Positions 1 to 8,019 of a stretch of 52,166 bases of DNA are shown one piece after another. A model generated the notes under the pieces. The model ran no database searches and had not been told where the DNA came from. It saw only the letters and a list, made by a program, of their open reading frames with translations. Position 1 is the stretch's first letter. Each line of letters starts with the position of its first letter. Made by a program: the position numbers and the translations under genes. The stretch comes from an uncultured Ruminococcus sp. (lineage in GTDB: Bacteria > Bacillota > Clostridia > Oscillospirales > Ruminococcaceae): contig CAMKMD010000023.1 of NCBI GenBank assembly GCA_946413815.1, forward strand, positions 1-52,166, given 5' to 3'.

Positions 1-14
1 TTCTGCAGTGCCAT
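1..14 (-). CDS. Start of a phage gene cut by the window edge (probably major tail protein)
   Basis: On the minus strand a GGAGGT box (complement of 21-26) stands 6 bases before an ATG at 14, giving the first residues M-A-L-Q before the edge. Its position directly after the tail completion gene is where HK97-like phages usually encode the major tail protein, so that identity is inferred from gene order only. Confidence 0.4.
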
Positions 15-16
15 TG

Positions 17-334
17 TTATACCTCCATTTCGTAAAGCACCTCGTAGAGCTTTTCGCTCTCGATCCAGCTTTCAGTTTTCGTGTAATAGATATTGTGCTG
101 CGTCAGCACTTCTTCCACTCGGATTTCCGTATCGGGCGACTTTTCATCCGTATACAGCTCCACATCAAGCTGCTTGAAGCTGTGATACATCAGGTTATCC
201 GCGCCGAAGGTATCCTCGCCGGGTGAGAGAAAAATAACAAAGGGCGGTTTCGGAGACTCGCCCTCGGCAAAATGATGATAGGCGAACGGCATCCCGATCT
301 CCTGCATCATTTCATTGATTTCTTCATAGGTCAT
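17..334 (-). CDS. Phage tail completion / neck-like protein
   Basis: A 105-residue protein with no signal peptide or membrane segment, lying between the gp10-like gene and the presumed major tail gene. HK97-like phages place a small tail terminator or tail completion protein here, which caps the tail tube and joins it to the head. The stop lies just before the next start, and the start overlaps the end of the upstream gene by 4 bases, so it belongs to the late operon. I do not recognise a diagnostic motif; the name rests on size and gene order. Other neck components remain possible. Confidence 0.6.
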   Translation of the reverse strand: MTYEEINEMMQEIGMPFAYHHFAEGESPKPPFVIFLSPGEDTFGADNLMYHSFKQLDVELYTDEKSPDTEIRVEEVLTQHNIYYTKTESWIESEKLYEVLYEMEV

Positions 335-699
335 GACAGTGCCTCCTCGATCAACTGCGTGAGCATTTCCTCGCCATGCGCTTCCGCAGGGGCGATATGC
401 GGCTTGCCGGATACACGTCCGCCGTTGCGCTTTGCATGACCTTTTTCAAGCAGGTGCGCAAGCTGATATCTGTCTTTGGAATGAACGGTCATTTCGAGTG
501 TATGGCTGTTCTCCCGCGTTTTCTTGGTCGTCCAGCTCTTGCGGTACTTGCCACTGCGCTTCGGAGCATTGGCGGAGATTTCCTTTTTGACGGAGGTCGC
601 TGTCTTTTTCACAGCGGCTTTCATGGAAGTATCCGCAAGGGCTGCATATTCCGTCAGACCGCGCATGATCTCCGCAGCCATATCGTCAATCGAAGTCAT
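331..699 (-). CDS. HK97 gp10-like phage protein
   Basis: A basic 122-residue protein resembling the HK97 gp10 family, a head-tail connection or tail assembly protein. The middle part with the pattern ISANAPKRSGKYRKSW and the later HLLEKGHAKR and GKPHIAPA segments are typical of this family. I chose the ATG at 699; a GTG at 708 in the same frame is an alternative start. Either start overlaps or nearly touches the preceding gene, as expected in a tightly packed morphogenesis operon. Confidence 0.8.
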   Translation of the reverse strand: MTSIDDMAAEIMRGLTEYAALADTSMKAAVKKTATSVKKEISANAPKRSGKYRKSWTTKKTRENSHTLEMTVHSKDRYQLAHLLEKGHAKRNGGRVSGKPHIAPAEAHGEEMLTQLIEEALS

Positions 700-1039
700 C
701 CTGCTCACCAGCCTTTCGTGTACCTGCCGTGATTTTCATATAGTCGAGTGATTTATAATTCGGCAGCACACCGTTTATGTCATACACCAGCCCACGGAAA
801 CGCAGCTTGTGCGTGGTGGTATTGATGCGCTTGGTATCGGGTGTCTGCCGGACAGTGAATTCCAGCGATACGACTTCCTGCGTCACGCCAGCCTCGGTTG
901 TTTCCGTCGATGTCTTTACGGACACGGCAGCCCAGCAGGAGAAGGCTTCCTCCCACCGGGCTTTGTGGTTGCCGATGCCGTCTATCTTCGTGCTGTGTTC
1001 CAGAAAGGCGATGCGCTGATTCAGCGTTCCGATCTCCAT
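686..1039 (-). CDS. Phage head closure (head-tail adaptor) protein
   Basis: A 117-residue protein opening with MEIGTLNQRIAFLEH, the usual beginning of SPP1 gp16/HK97-type head closure proteins (a short beta-barrel protein that plugs the connector after DNA packaging). The family pattern of a Trp in the middle (CWAAV) and a late segment for the beta-barrel are visible. The start codon overlaps the stop of the connector gene (TGATG arrangement), and an AGGGG box precedes it, so translation is coupled. Length is normal for the family. Confidence 0.8.
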   Translation of the reverse strand: MEIGTLNQRIAFLEHSTKIDGIGNHKARWEEAFSCWAAVSVKTSTETTEAGVTQEVVSLEFTVRQTPDTKRINTTTHKLRFRGLVYDINGVLPNYKSLDYMKITAGTRKAGEQDDFD

Positions 1040-1311
1040 CAGATCACCCCTTCACGCTGCGCAAATAACAGCGACCGGAGTGTCAGCGTCAGTTTGTGGT
1101 AGTCAGCACCGTTGCGGTTCTCATAGAGGTAAGAAACAGTATACAGCATAGCCTGCCGGGTGGTTTCCTCATTGACCGCAAGTGCCTGCTCGTCCATTCT
1201 GCCGACGTCCTGCACCAGCCGCTTGGCAGTGTCGATCAGTGAGAGGATGAGCTTGTCATCCTCTGTATGATCCACACGAAGATAGTTTTTCGTCTCAGCC
1301 AGAGTGATCAT
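1039..1311 (-). CDS. Phage head-tail connector protein (gp6-like)
   Basis: A 90-residue, mostly helical protein starting MITLAETKNYLRVDHTEDD, the characteristic N terminus of the phage gp6/YqbG-type DNA packaging connector, which forms a ring under the portal. The start overlaps the capsid gene stop in an ATGA motif. Size and position (directly after the major capsid gene) fit the family. Confidence 0.85.
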   Translation of the reverse strand: MITLAETKNYLRVDHTEDDKLILSLIDTAKRLVQDVGRMDEQALAVNEETTRQAMLYTVSYLYENRNGADYHKLTLTLRSLLFAQREGVI

Positions 1312-2513
1312 GCACCACTGCCACTCTTGACCTTGAGTGTCTTGATTGCTTCGGGGAGAATGAGCTTGCCGTCAAGACGCTCCATTGCAAGGAAGCCGAC
1401 CTGACCGGTCATTGCGAACAGTTCATTCAGGCGCTTGAAGGTACGACCGGAACGGTCAGCGATCCAGTAGTAGCTGAAATCGCCGAATGCCATACACTTC
1501 TTGCCAGCGCCGATCTCCGGAACATAGCTGGAAGTCTTGTAGGGACGGTTGAGGATCGTATCGGGAACGCCTGCCGCAACGGAAGGCTGCCAGATGTAGT
1601 TACCGTTGCCGTCCTTGAGCTTGCGGAGTGCCTTGACAGTGCTGTCGTTCAGCACCCAGACTGCCTTCTTGCGGTAAGGGCTGCGGAGCGAATAGAAAAG
1701 CTCCATCACATCATCGAAGGTGATGCTTGCGCCTGCTGTAGTCGCGCCGTCCTGTGCGCCGCCGGTTGCATTGAAGATGCCGGTAGGCTTACCGGTACCA
1801 TTGCCGATGAAGAAGGCTTCCTCCTCCTTTGCACCGATTCTGCGGGCAAACTCACGGGCGATGTAAGACGGAAGGTCGAACACGCTGTCGTTGAGAAGCT
1901 CCTCGGAGATCTTGATCGCTGTACCGAGCTTATATGCGGAGAGCGATGCCTGACCGAAGGTGTCATCGGAAAGCGTGTACTGCTCCTCCTCATCCATCCA
2001 GACCGCATCACCCTTCGATGTGACGATCGGAATCTTGCGGTCGCCGCTGGAGGTCTTGATGACGGTCGCCATCTGGCGGAAGATGTTCTCCTCCTCAAGC
2101 GCCTCGATGAGCTTGCGCTCGAATTCATCCGGCACAAGATAGCCGCCCTCGGTGTCCGTGCCGACATGAAGATCGTTACGGACATCGATCCAGTTGCGGT
2201 TGCGAATGCTGTTCCAGAAGGCATCGCTGTATGCCGCAGATGCAGTTCCGGTCTTTTCCGGCTCGGTGTTCTGTGCCGCAGGCGCAGTCAGAATCGGAGA
2301 AGTGGTAGCCTTCGCCATATCCGCCTCGATCTCTGCCTGACGCTCCATGCGCTGGATCTCCTTGCCGAGGTTCACGATGGTTGCTTCCATTGCGTCATAG
2401 GTCTTGCTGTCCTCCTCGGAAAGCGTACCGTCTGCCTGACGCTTGCTGTCGAGGAAGTCGCGGGCGGTGTCCCACGCCTTCGCTCTCTTTTCACGAAGTT
2501 CCTGAATAGTCAT
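1308..2513 (-). CDS. HK97-family major capsid protein
   Basis: A 401-residue capsid protein. Residues 1 to about 95 are charged and helical like the HK97 delta domain, a built-in scaffold that the prohead protease removes. The rest is the HK97 fold, with the expected EGGYLVPDEFERKLIEALEE segment at its start and a C-terminal SYYWIADRSGRTFKRL stretch. I start it at the ATG at 2513, because a GGAGGT box stands 7 bases upstream; the longer frame from 2528 has no ribosome binding site. Because the delta domain should need proteolysis, the broken protease gene next door matters for whether this prophage can mature. Confidence 0.93.
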   Translation of the reverse strand: MTIQELREKRAKAWDTARDFLDSKRQADGTLSEEDSKTYDAMEATIVNLGKEIQRMERQAEIEADMAKATTSPILTAPAAQNTEPEKTGTASAAYSDAFWNSIRNRNWIDVRNDLHVGTDTEGGYLVPDEFERKLIEALEEENIFRQMATVIKTSSGDRKIPIVTSKGDAVWMDEEEQYTLSDDTFGQASLSAYKLGTAIKISEELLNDSVFDLPSYIAREFARRIGAKEEEAFFIGNGTGKPTGIFNATGGAQDGATTAGASITFDDVMELFYSLRSPYRKKAVWVLNDSTVKALRKLKDGNGNYIWQPSVAAGVPDTILNRPYKTSSYVPEIGAGKKCMAFGDFSYYWIADRSGRTFKRLNELFAMTGQVGFLAMERLDGKLILPEAIKTLKVKSGSGA

Positions 2514-2528
2514 TTTACATACCTCCAA

Positions 2529-3269
2529 TCAGTATTTCAGAAGATTCAGCCGACTCATCAGCTGATCTACGGGTGTACCTTTGTGTTCTGCCGAGACCTT
2601 CTGCATCAGGCTCTGCATGGTTGCTGCACGGGAATAGGACATCGCCGTGAGAGTGTCCTCCTTCGGCTCATCCTCATCCGGTGTATCTTCATCGGGTTCT
2701 TCCTCCGGTTTCGGCTGCGGCTTTCCGCTTGCAAACAGGATACCGTCCACCAGACCGAGGGACTGCGCCTTTTTCGCATTGAGCCATGTTTCCTCGTCCA
2801 TCATTCGGGCGATCTTACTGCGGCTCAAACCGGACTTCTCCTCATAGGCATTGATGATGCTCTCCTTAACCTCGTCAAGCAGCTCTATTGCCTTCTACAT
2901 CGCTTCCTTATTGCCGAAAGCGACCGTCGAAGGATTGTGGATCATCAACATACCGGTCGGTGCGATGAGGGTTTCGTCGCCAGCCATAGCAACGACAGAA
3001 GCGGCACTTGCCGCAATGCCGTCGATCTTGACCGTGACCTTGCCCTTATGATTGCGGAGCATCGTATAGATCTGCGATGCCGCAAATACATCCCCGCCGG
3101 GAGAATTCAGCCAGACGGTGAGATCACCGCTGACCTTTGAAAGTTCGTTACGGAACATGGCAGGCGTGATCTCATCGCCGAACCATGTGTCTTCCGAAAT
3201 CGGTCCGTTGAAGATCAGCTCGGCAGCGCCGGTGTCTTCATTGCGTACCCAGTTCCAGAACTTATTCAT
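2529..3269 (-). pseudogene. ClpP-like prohead protease split by an in-frame TAG
   Basis: A head maturation protease of the ClpP/S14 fold. It should process the capsid protein. Reading from the ATG at 3269 (GGAGG box 8 bases upstream; a nearer ATG at 3275 is too close) the frame stays open except for a TAG at codon 125 (2895-2897). The Ser of the SAASVVAMAG segment and the His of MIHNPS lie before the stop, while the MMDEETW segment, where the third catalytic residue is expected, lies after it. Without the stop the protein would be 246 residues, normal for the family. A CAG to TAG change (Gln codon) is the simplest explanation. The start overlaps the portal gene end by 8 bases. Confidence 0.85.
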
Positions 3270-4509
3270 CTGCATTTCCTCCTTTCTCTGCGAAAGCGCC
3301 TGCGTCCTCCAGCTTCGTGAAGCTGCCGTTCACCAGATACAGATTGCCGCCTTCCTCTTCGGGAATCGCGTTCATATCCTCCAGCTCACGGATATCGTTG
3401 GCGGACATCCAGCCGTTCTGTCTTGCAGTCGCATAGCCCTGCATACGGCTTGCGTAATCGCCGCGCAGCAGACCTTCCACATTGAATTTAATAAAATAGC
3501 GCCCCTTTTCGGAATCGGAAAGAAGCGCTTTCTGTAGTCCCTGTTCCCATCGTACCAGCCACGGATCAAGGGTGTATTTTACGAATTCGAGCGACAGATG
3601 CTCGATGTTGCTGAATGTTGCATGGTCGAGGTCGCCGATCATATGCAGTGGCACACGATACAGGCGGGCAATTTCCTCGATCTGAAACTTTCGGGTTTCG
3701 AGGAACTGCGCCTCGTTATTCGGAATGGAGATGGGTGTGTATTTCATGCCCTCCTCCAGAATTGCCGTCTTGTGCGCATTGCTGCTGCCGTAAGCCCGCT
3801 GCCATGCTTCGCGCACACGCTCCGGATTTTTGATGACACCCGGATGCTCCAGCACCGCCAAAGGTGCTGCACCGTTCGCAAAGAAGGATGCGCCGTATTC
3901 ATCGCAGGCGACCGCAAGTCCGATCGCATTCTTCGCCATTGCAATGGGGCTGTATCCGACCAGACCGTCAAAGCCCAAGCCGGGAATATGCAGCACCTGT
4001 TCCATCGGCAGAATGATCTCGCCCTGCTGCCTGAAATTCGGGTTGTGTTCGTCGTACCGGCTGTAGCGGTAAATGAGCCTGCCGCGATCGTCACGGTCAA
4101 CACGCACCTTATCCGGCATCAACGGATACAGTCCGATGACATCACCTCTGCCGTTTCGGATGATCTGCGCATAGGCATTGCCGTAGATCAGCAGGTGCGC
4201 CATGAGCGTTTCCCGGAACACGAAGGATGTCATTTCGGGATTCGGCTGGTCATGCAGCAAAAAATAAAGCGGGTGCTTCGGCACTCGCTCTTTTCCGCTG
4301 TCGGTATATTGGTAAACGTGCAGGGGCAACTGTGCAATCGCCTCCGACAAGACTCTCACGCAGGCGTAAACTGCGATGATCTGCATTGCCGTGCGGTCGT
4401 TGACACGCTTGCCTGCGTGTGTCCGTCCGAAGAAATAACTGTAGGACGGCGAATCGTAGCTGTCCTTCGGCTTATCCCTTGACCGGAACAGTCCGCTGAA
4501 AATGCCCAT
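3262..4509 (-). CDS. Phage portal protein (HK97 family)
   Basis: A 415-residue portal protein, forming the dodecameric ring through which DNA enters the capsid. Family features are the AMQIIAVYACVRVLSEAIAQ helix near the N terminus, the LLIYGNAYAQIIRN segment, LHIPGLGFDGLVGYSPI in the middle, and the LYRVPLHMIGDL stretch. I start at the ATG at 4509, which has AAGGAG 8 bases upstream; a GTG at 4518 and ATG at 4515 are too close to that box. It is transcribed after terminase, but 986 bases containing an oppositely oriented cargo gene now separate them. Confidence 0.93.
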   Translation of the reverse strand: MGIFSGLFRSRDKPKDSYDSPSYSYFFGRTHAGKRVNDRTAMQIIAVYACVRVLSEAIAQLPLHVYQYTDSGKERVPKHPLYFLLHDQPNPEMTSFVFRETLMAHLLIYGNAYAQIIRNGRGDVIGLYPLMPDKVRVDRDDRGRLIYRYSRYDEHNPNFRQQGEIILPMEQVLHIPGLGFDGLVGYSPIAMAKNAIGLAVACDEYGASFFANGAAPLAVLEHPGVIKNPERVREAWQRAYGSSNAHKTAILEEGMKYTPISIPNNEAQFLETRKFQIEEIARLYRVPLHMIGDLDHATFSNIEHLSLEFVKYTLDPWLVRWEQGLQKALLSDSEKGRYFIKFNVEGLLRGDYASRMQGYATARQNGWMSANDIRELEDMNAIPEEEGGNLYLVNGSFTKLEDAGAFAEKGGNADE

Positions 4510-4530
4510 GTGCATCACTCCTTTTTAGGA

Positions 4531-4559
4531 TTGTATTTTCCAATAAAATGTGATATAAT
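4531..4559 (+). promoter_or_regulatory. Sigma-A type promoter of the prophage cargo gene
   Basis: TTGTAT at 4531-4536 and TATAAT at 4554-4559 are separated by 17 bases and point at the cargo gene on the plus strand. The promoter lies directly behind the portal gene start, so this gene can be transcribed while the minus-strand late genes are silent. Confidence 0.7.
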
Positions 4560-4609
4560 AAGAGAAAATGGAGAATATCCGCCACAATTCGGTATCTATG
4601 GAGGCTTTC

Positions 4610-5428
4610 ATGAAAAAAAAATTAGGAATTACATTACTGATGTGTGTGCTTGTACTTGGTGCGTATTTTGTAATAAAGGAGTACAAGGCGCGTATACCGG
4701 TTATTACCGTAAAACAGTTTGCTTATAATGCTTCGGTGGGAGACACAATCGATACTCATGATCTGATTGATTTGAAAGTAAAAGGCAAATACGAATATAA
4801 ATGCAACCTGGAATATGGTCGTGAAAGCTGTGATATGGATGATAACGGCGTTCTACATATTCTTGATAACGGGAAAAAGGCTGTGAGCACTATAGAGTTA
4901 GAATACGTTGTCACAGGAAGTGTTAAAAAATCGAGCCGTGCTTTGGTCCATATAATCGTGGAAAACCCAATGAATGAAAACAACAGCTATGAAACGTCAG
5001 TTTCAGATGTCAGTTTCCGCGTGTATAATAATGTGACAGACCAGGGAAAAGGTGTTTTTACATGCTATAACAAACCGTCGGTCGATTATTACGAAATTGT
5101 TTTTCATTCCGTAGATACTGTAAACAGTATGGACGAGCTGGAGAAAGAAATCAAAAAATACGCAAAAGAGACATATTTGCTAAACGAAACAGATAGCGAT
5201 TATAAATCGGAAGATGTTGTTCTTTCTTCAGGTAAAAAAGCAAGAAAAATTAATTTTTCAGCTCTTCGTTCAGAGGGGGAATTCGTTCCGCCCAGAGAGT
5301 CGAGTGGTCTCTGCATATATGTAACTGTTTATGCTTTTGGCGAAGGAGACAGATATTTCTTCATTGACGATAACCATCCATGGTATTCCACATATGAAAT
5401 GGAACAGATCGCAAATTCTGTAACATAA
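4610..5428 (+). CDS. Membrane-anchored hypothetical protein, prophage cargo (moron) gene
   Basis: A 272-residue protein of unknown function with one N-terminal hydrophobic segment (about residues 4-22, LGITLLMCVLVLGAYFVI), consistent with a membrane anchor and an extracytoplasmic remainder. The part from about residue 30 to 105 is rich in short beta-like stretches and could be an Ig-like domain; this is a guess. I chose the ATG at 4610 because GGAGG precedes it by 6 bases. The gene is clearly more AT-rich than its neighbours, lies against the direction of the late operon, has its own promoter, and is followed by a small inverted repeat at 5466-5488. These are marks of a moron expressed from the lysogen. 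The product may be displayed on the host surface. Confidence 0.75.
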   Translation: MKKKLGITLLMCVLVLGAYFVIKEYKARIPVITVKQFAYNASVGDTIDTHDLIDLKVKGKYEYKCNLEYGRESCDMDDNGVLHILDNGKKAVSTIELEYVVTGSVKKSSRALVHIIVENPMNENNSYETSVSDVSFRVYNNVTDQGKGVFTCYNKPSVDYYEIVFHSVDTVNSMDELEKEIKKYAKETYLLNETDSDYKSEDVVLSSGKKARKINFSALRSEGEFVPPRESSGLCIYVTVYAFGEGDRYFFIDDNHPWYSTYEMEQIANSVT

Positions 5429-5495
5429 TCGAGTGTAAACGGATAGTTTGATAATTCAATATTTCGGCAAATTCTGTTCTGATTTGCCCAATTAA

Positions 5496-7097
5496 CTACA
5501 GCACCAGTAAATCTCTTTCATCATAAATGCTATCGCCGGAGTCGTTCCCGCAGCGGATTGCACGGTCAAGCGCCATAATTGTTGCAACAGATCCATCGAT
5601 TTTTTCGGTGGATTTTTCCTTGTCCGGCTTGATGTTGCCTGCGGGATCACGCTTGATGAAAATGTTGTCCATGTTCCAGCGCAGAACCGGATGCCCGTTG
5701 TGGGCGATCTTCTGCTCCAGCGTCAGCTTCATCAGTTCTTTGGTCGGCGGCGACATATCACGGTAGCCCTGACCGAACTGCACCAGTGTGAAGCCCAGCC
5801 CCTCAAGGTTCTGCGACATTTGCACTGCGCCCCAGCGGTCGAAGGCAATCTCCCGGATATTGAACCGTGTACCCAGCTCGTCGATGAAGTTTTCGATGAA
5901 GCCGTAATGCACGACGTTGCCCTCGGTCGTCAGCAGGTAGCCCTGCCGTTCCCAGAGGTCATACGGAACGTGATCACGGCGTACACGGAGGTCAAGCGTT
6001 TCCTCCGGCAGCCAGAAATACGGCAGAATATAATAATGGTCGTCCTCATCGGTCGGCGGAAATACCAGCACGAAAGCAGTGATATCCGTCGTGGACGAGA
6101 GGTCGAGACCGCCATAACATACACGCCCTTCCAGCAGCGATTCGTCGAAATCGACCTTGCAGGCGTCCCACTTGTGCATCGGCATCCAGCGGACCGTCTG
6201 CTTTACCCATTGATTCAGACGGAGCTGTCGGAAGGCGTTTTCTTCACCCGGGTTCTGCTTGGCGGATTCGCAGGCTGCTTCCACTTTGTCCATGCCGATG
6301 GTCTCACCGAGCGACGGATTTGAGTTTTTCCAGACCTCCGGAGAAGTCCAGTCGGCATCATCGGGAGCGCCATAGATAACCGGATAGAAAGTCTTGTCGA
6401 TCTTGCGCCCTTCGAGAATATCCTGCGCCTTCTGGTGCTGCTCGTAGCAGATGGAATTGGTGTCCGTGCCAGCCGTCGTGATAAGGAAATACAGCGGCTG
6501 CATTCGGGCATCGCCGGAACCTTTTGTCATAACGTCAAAGAGCTTCCGGTTGGGCTGCGTGTGCAGCTCATCGAACACGACTCCGTGGATATTGAATCCA
6601 TGCTTGCTGTAAGCCTCGGCGGAAAGCACCTGATAGAAGGAATTGGTCGGGACGTACACGATGCGCTTCTGCGAGGTCAGGATCTTCACTCGCTTGTTCA
6701 GGGCGGGACACATCCGCACCATATCGGCGGCGACATCAAACACGATCGCCGCCTGCTGCCTGTCAGCAGCGCAGCCGTAGACCTCGGCACGTTCCTCGCC
6801 GTCGCCGCAGGTCAGCAGCAGGGCGACCGCAGCGGCAAGCTCGGACTTTCCGTTCTTCTTCGGAATTTCGATGTATGCCGTGTTGAACTGCCGGTAGCCG
6901 TTAGGCTTGATAACACCGAACAGGTCACGGATGATGCGCTCCTGCCAGTCGATCAGCTCGAATGGCTTTCCCGCCCATGTGCCTTTCGTGTGGGCAAGGC
7001 ACTCGATGAACCGGACTGCGTAGTCGGCGGCGGCTTTGTCGTAATGGGAATCCTCTGCCATGAACTTGGTCGGGGTATAATCTTTCAGCTTTCGCAA
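5496..7097 (-). CDS. Phage terminase large subunit
   Basis: A 533-residue packaging motor and nuclease of the HK97-type TerL family. The ATPase part has a Walker A-like segment EIPKKNGKSELAA (about residue 78) and a Walker B-like VVFDELHTQ (about residue 174). The C-terminal RNase H-like nuclease has YGGLDLSSTTDITAF and EIAFDRWGA, supplying acidic metal ligands. I prefer the TTG at 7097 as start, because GGAGGT stands 7 bases before it; the ATG at 7112 has no ribosome binding site and contains that box in its own codons. No small terminase subunit gene is visible upstream. Confidence 0.93.
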   Translation of the reverse strand: MRKLKDYTPTKFMAEDSHYDKAAADYAVRFIECLAHTKGTWAGKPFELIDWQERIIRDLFGVIKPNGYRQFNTAYIEIPKKNGKSELAAAVALLLTCGDGEERAEVYGCAADRQQAAIVFDVAADMVRMCPALNKRVKILTSQKRIVYVPTNSFYQVLSAEAYSKHGFNIHGVVFDELHTQPNRKLFDVMTKGSGDARMQPLYFLITTAGTDTNSICYEQHQKAQDILEGRKIDKTFYPVIYGAPDDADWTSPEVWKNSNPSLGETIGMDKVEAACESAKQNPGEENAFRQLRLNQWVKQTVRWMPMHKWDACKVDFDESLLEGRVCYGGLDLSSTTDITAFVLVFPPTDEDDHYYILPYFWLPEETLDLRVRRDHVPYDLWERQGYLLTTEGNVVHYGFIENFIDELGTRFNIREIAFDRWGAVQMSQNLEGLGFTLVQFGQGYRDMSPPTKELMKLTLEQKIAHNGHPVLRWNMDNIFIKRDPAGNIKPDKEKSTEKIDGSVATIMALDRAIRCGNDSGDSIYDERDLLVL

Positions 7098-7151
7098 GTG
7101 CCTCACCTCCATGAGAAAAGCGGCTGCCCTCCGGTAGCCGCCTTCGTGTTT

Positions 7152-7391
7152 TTAGTTGTATTCGTGCATCAGGATCGCCAGCGCCATTTCCGCTGCCTCG
7201 TTCTGCGGTGGAACATCCAGCCCCCGGTCGTAGTTGTAAACAACCTCGCCGCTGATCTTCAGCGTTGCCTTGCTGATCCTGCCGCCGTCGATCCCGTACT
7301 GGCTGCCCTCGTCGTAGGCTTTCACCCAGTAATGAACGACCGTGTACTTGCCGTCTACCTTCGGGACTCCAATCGTACCTTCGTGCCACAT
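7152..7391 (-). CDS. Small phage protein, possibly DUF7678 family
   Basis: A 79-residue protein beginning MWHEGTIGVPKVDGK and ending in ALAILMHEYN. I recall similar short proteins (annotated DUF7678) in Firmicute prophages near terminase genes, but I cannot verify this. The GGAGG box lies 8 bases before the ATG. Function is unknown. The pattern GIDGGRISKATLKISGEVV suggests a compact beta-rich fold. It is transcribed in the same direction as terminase and ends about 50 bases before it. Confidence 0.65.
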   Translation of the reverse strand: MWHEGTIGVPKVDGKYTVVHYWVKAYDEGSQYGIDGGRISKATLKISGEVVYNYDRGLDVPPQNEAAEMALAILMHEYN

Positions 7392-7653
7392 AGTGTTTTC
7401 CTCCGTTTTTCGTAGTTTTCGGTGGGCTTTGCCCTTCCGTTGTACACATATTAACTCTAAACGGCGGATATATCAAGTGTGAGTAATAACAATGATCGCT
7501 GCGGTATTTTCCGCTTGTTTGTGTACTTTACGCCCGCCCGCAGGAGCCGCGTAAATGCGCTGTGTAGGGCGCTATTTCTGCTGGCATCCGTTTGCGCGGA
7601 ACCTGCTGCCCGCGCACAGGGCGGCGTTGTGCCGCCCCGGTGGGGCGACCGGC

Positions 7654-7998
7654 TCATCTGCCGGTCATCCATTCCCATTCGCTTTCGCAGGCGGCTGCGT
7701 AGTCTTCGTCAAAAAGGGCATCGTCGTCGATCCATTCGGTTTCGTACTCGATCTCCTCGATGCCCTCGAAGGTCGTGCCGTTTGCGGCTGCTTCCTCCTG
7801 CGCAAGGCTGTCGGCGTTCTCCTCAACCCAAGCCCTGAAGTCTTCTGCGTCGAGGTCGTCCTCGTTTTCGATCTCCAGTTCGTAGGCTTCCTCCTCGGTG
7901 TCGTACCAAAGGATCGTCGCGCTCTTGATTGCCTCGCGCTCGTTCCAGTCGTCTCTGCCTGCCGTTGCTCTTGCCTTTGCCATTCCGTAGCTGATCAT
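7654..7998 (-). CDS. Acidic hypothetical phage protein
   Basis: A 114-residue, very acidic protein (long runs of Asp and Glu from about residue 30) with no membrane segment. GGAGG stands 8 bases before the ATG. It is the last phage gene before the sequence changes to host sequence. The 5' leader closely resembles that of the 79-residue gene (both contain TTTTCCTCCG followed by TTTCGTA on the plus strand), which supports common phage origin. I do not recognise a family; acidic proteins of this type are sometimes DNA mimics, but nothing here proves that. Confidence 0.6.
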   Translation of the reverse strand: MISYGMAKARATAGRDDWNEREAIKSATILWYDTEEEAYELEIENEDDLDAEDFRAWVEENADSLAQEEAAANGTTFEGIEEIEYETEWIDDDALFDEDYAAACESEWEWMTGR

Positions 7999-8019
7999 TG
8001 TTTTTTCCTCCGTGTTTCG

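Noticed and set aside
2895..2897. TAG reassigned to glutamine across the prophage
   Set aside because: Portal, capsid, terminase and the small morphogenesis genes contain no other in-frame TAG, so a phage-wide recoding is not supported; a local mutation is simpler.
2166..3140. Long open frame of 324 codons antisense to capsid and protease
   Set aside because: It overlaps well-supported genes in a shadow frame and has no ribosome binding site or recognisable domain.
5691..6323. 210-codon frame antisense to terminase
   Set aside because: Shadow of the terminase gene; composition is not protein-like.
7555..8019. N-terminal extension of the carbohydrate-binding frame through the phage region
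   Set aside because: It is antisense to the acidic phage gene, has no signal peptide or ribosome binding site, and its sequence is low-complexity shadow; the real host frame begins near 8020.
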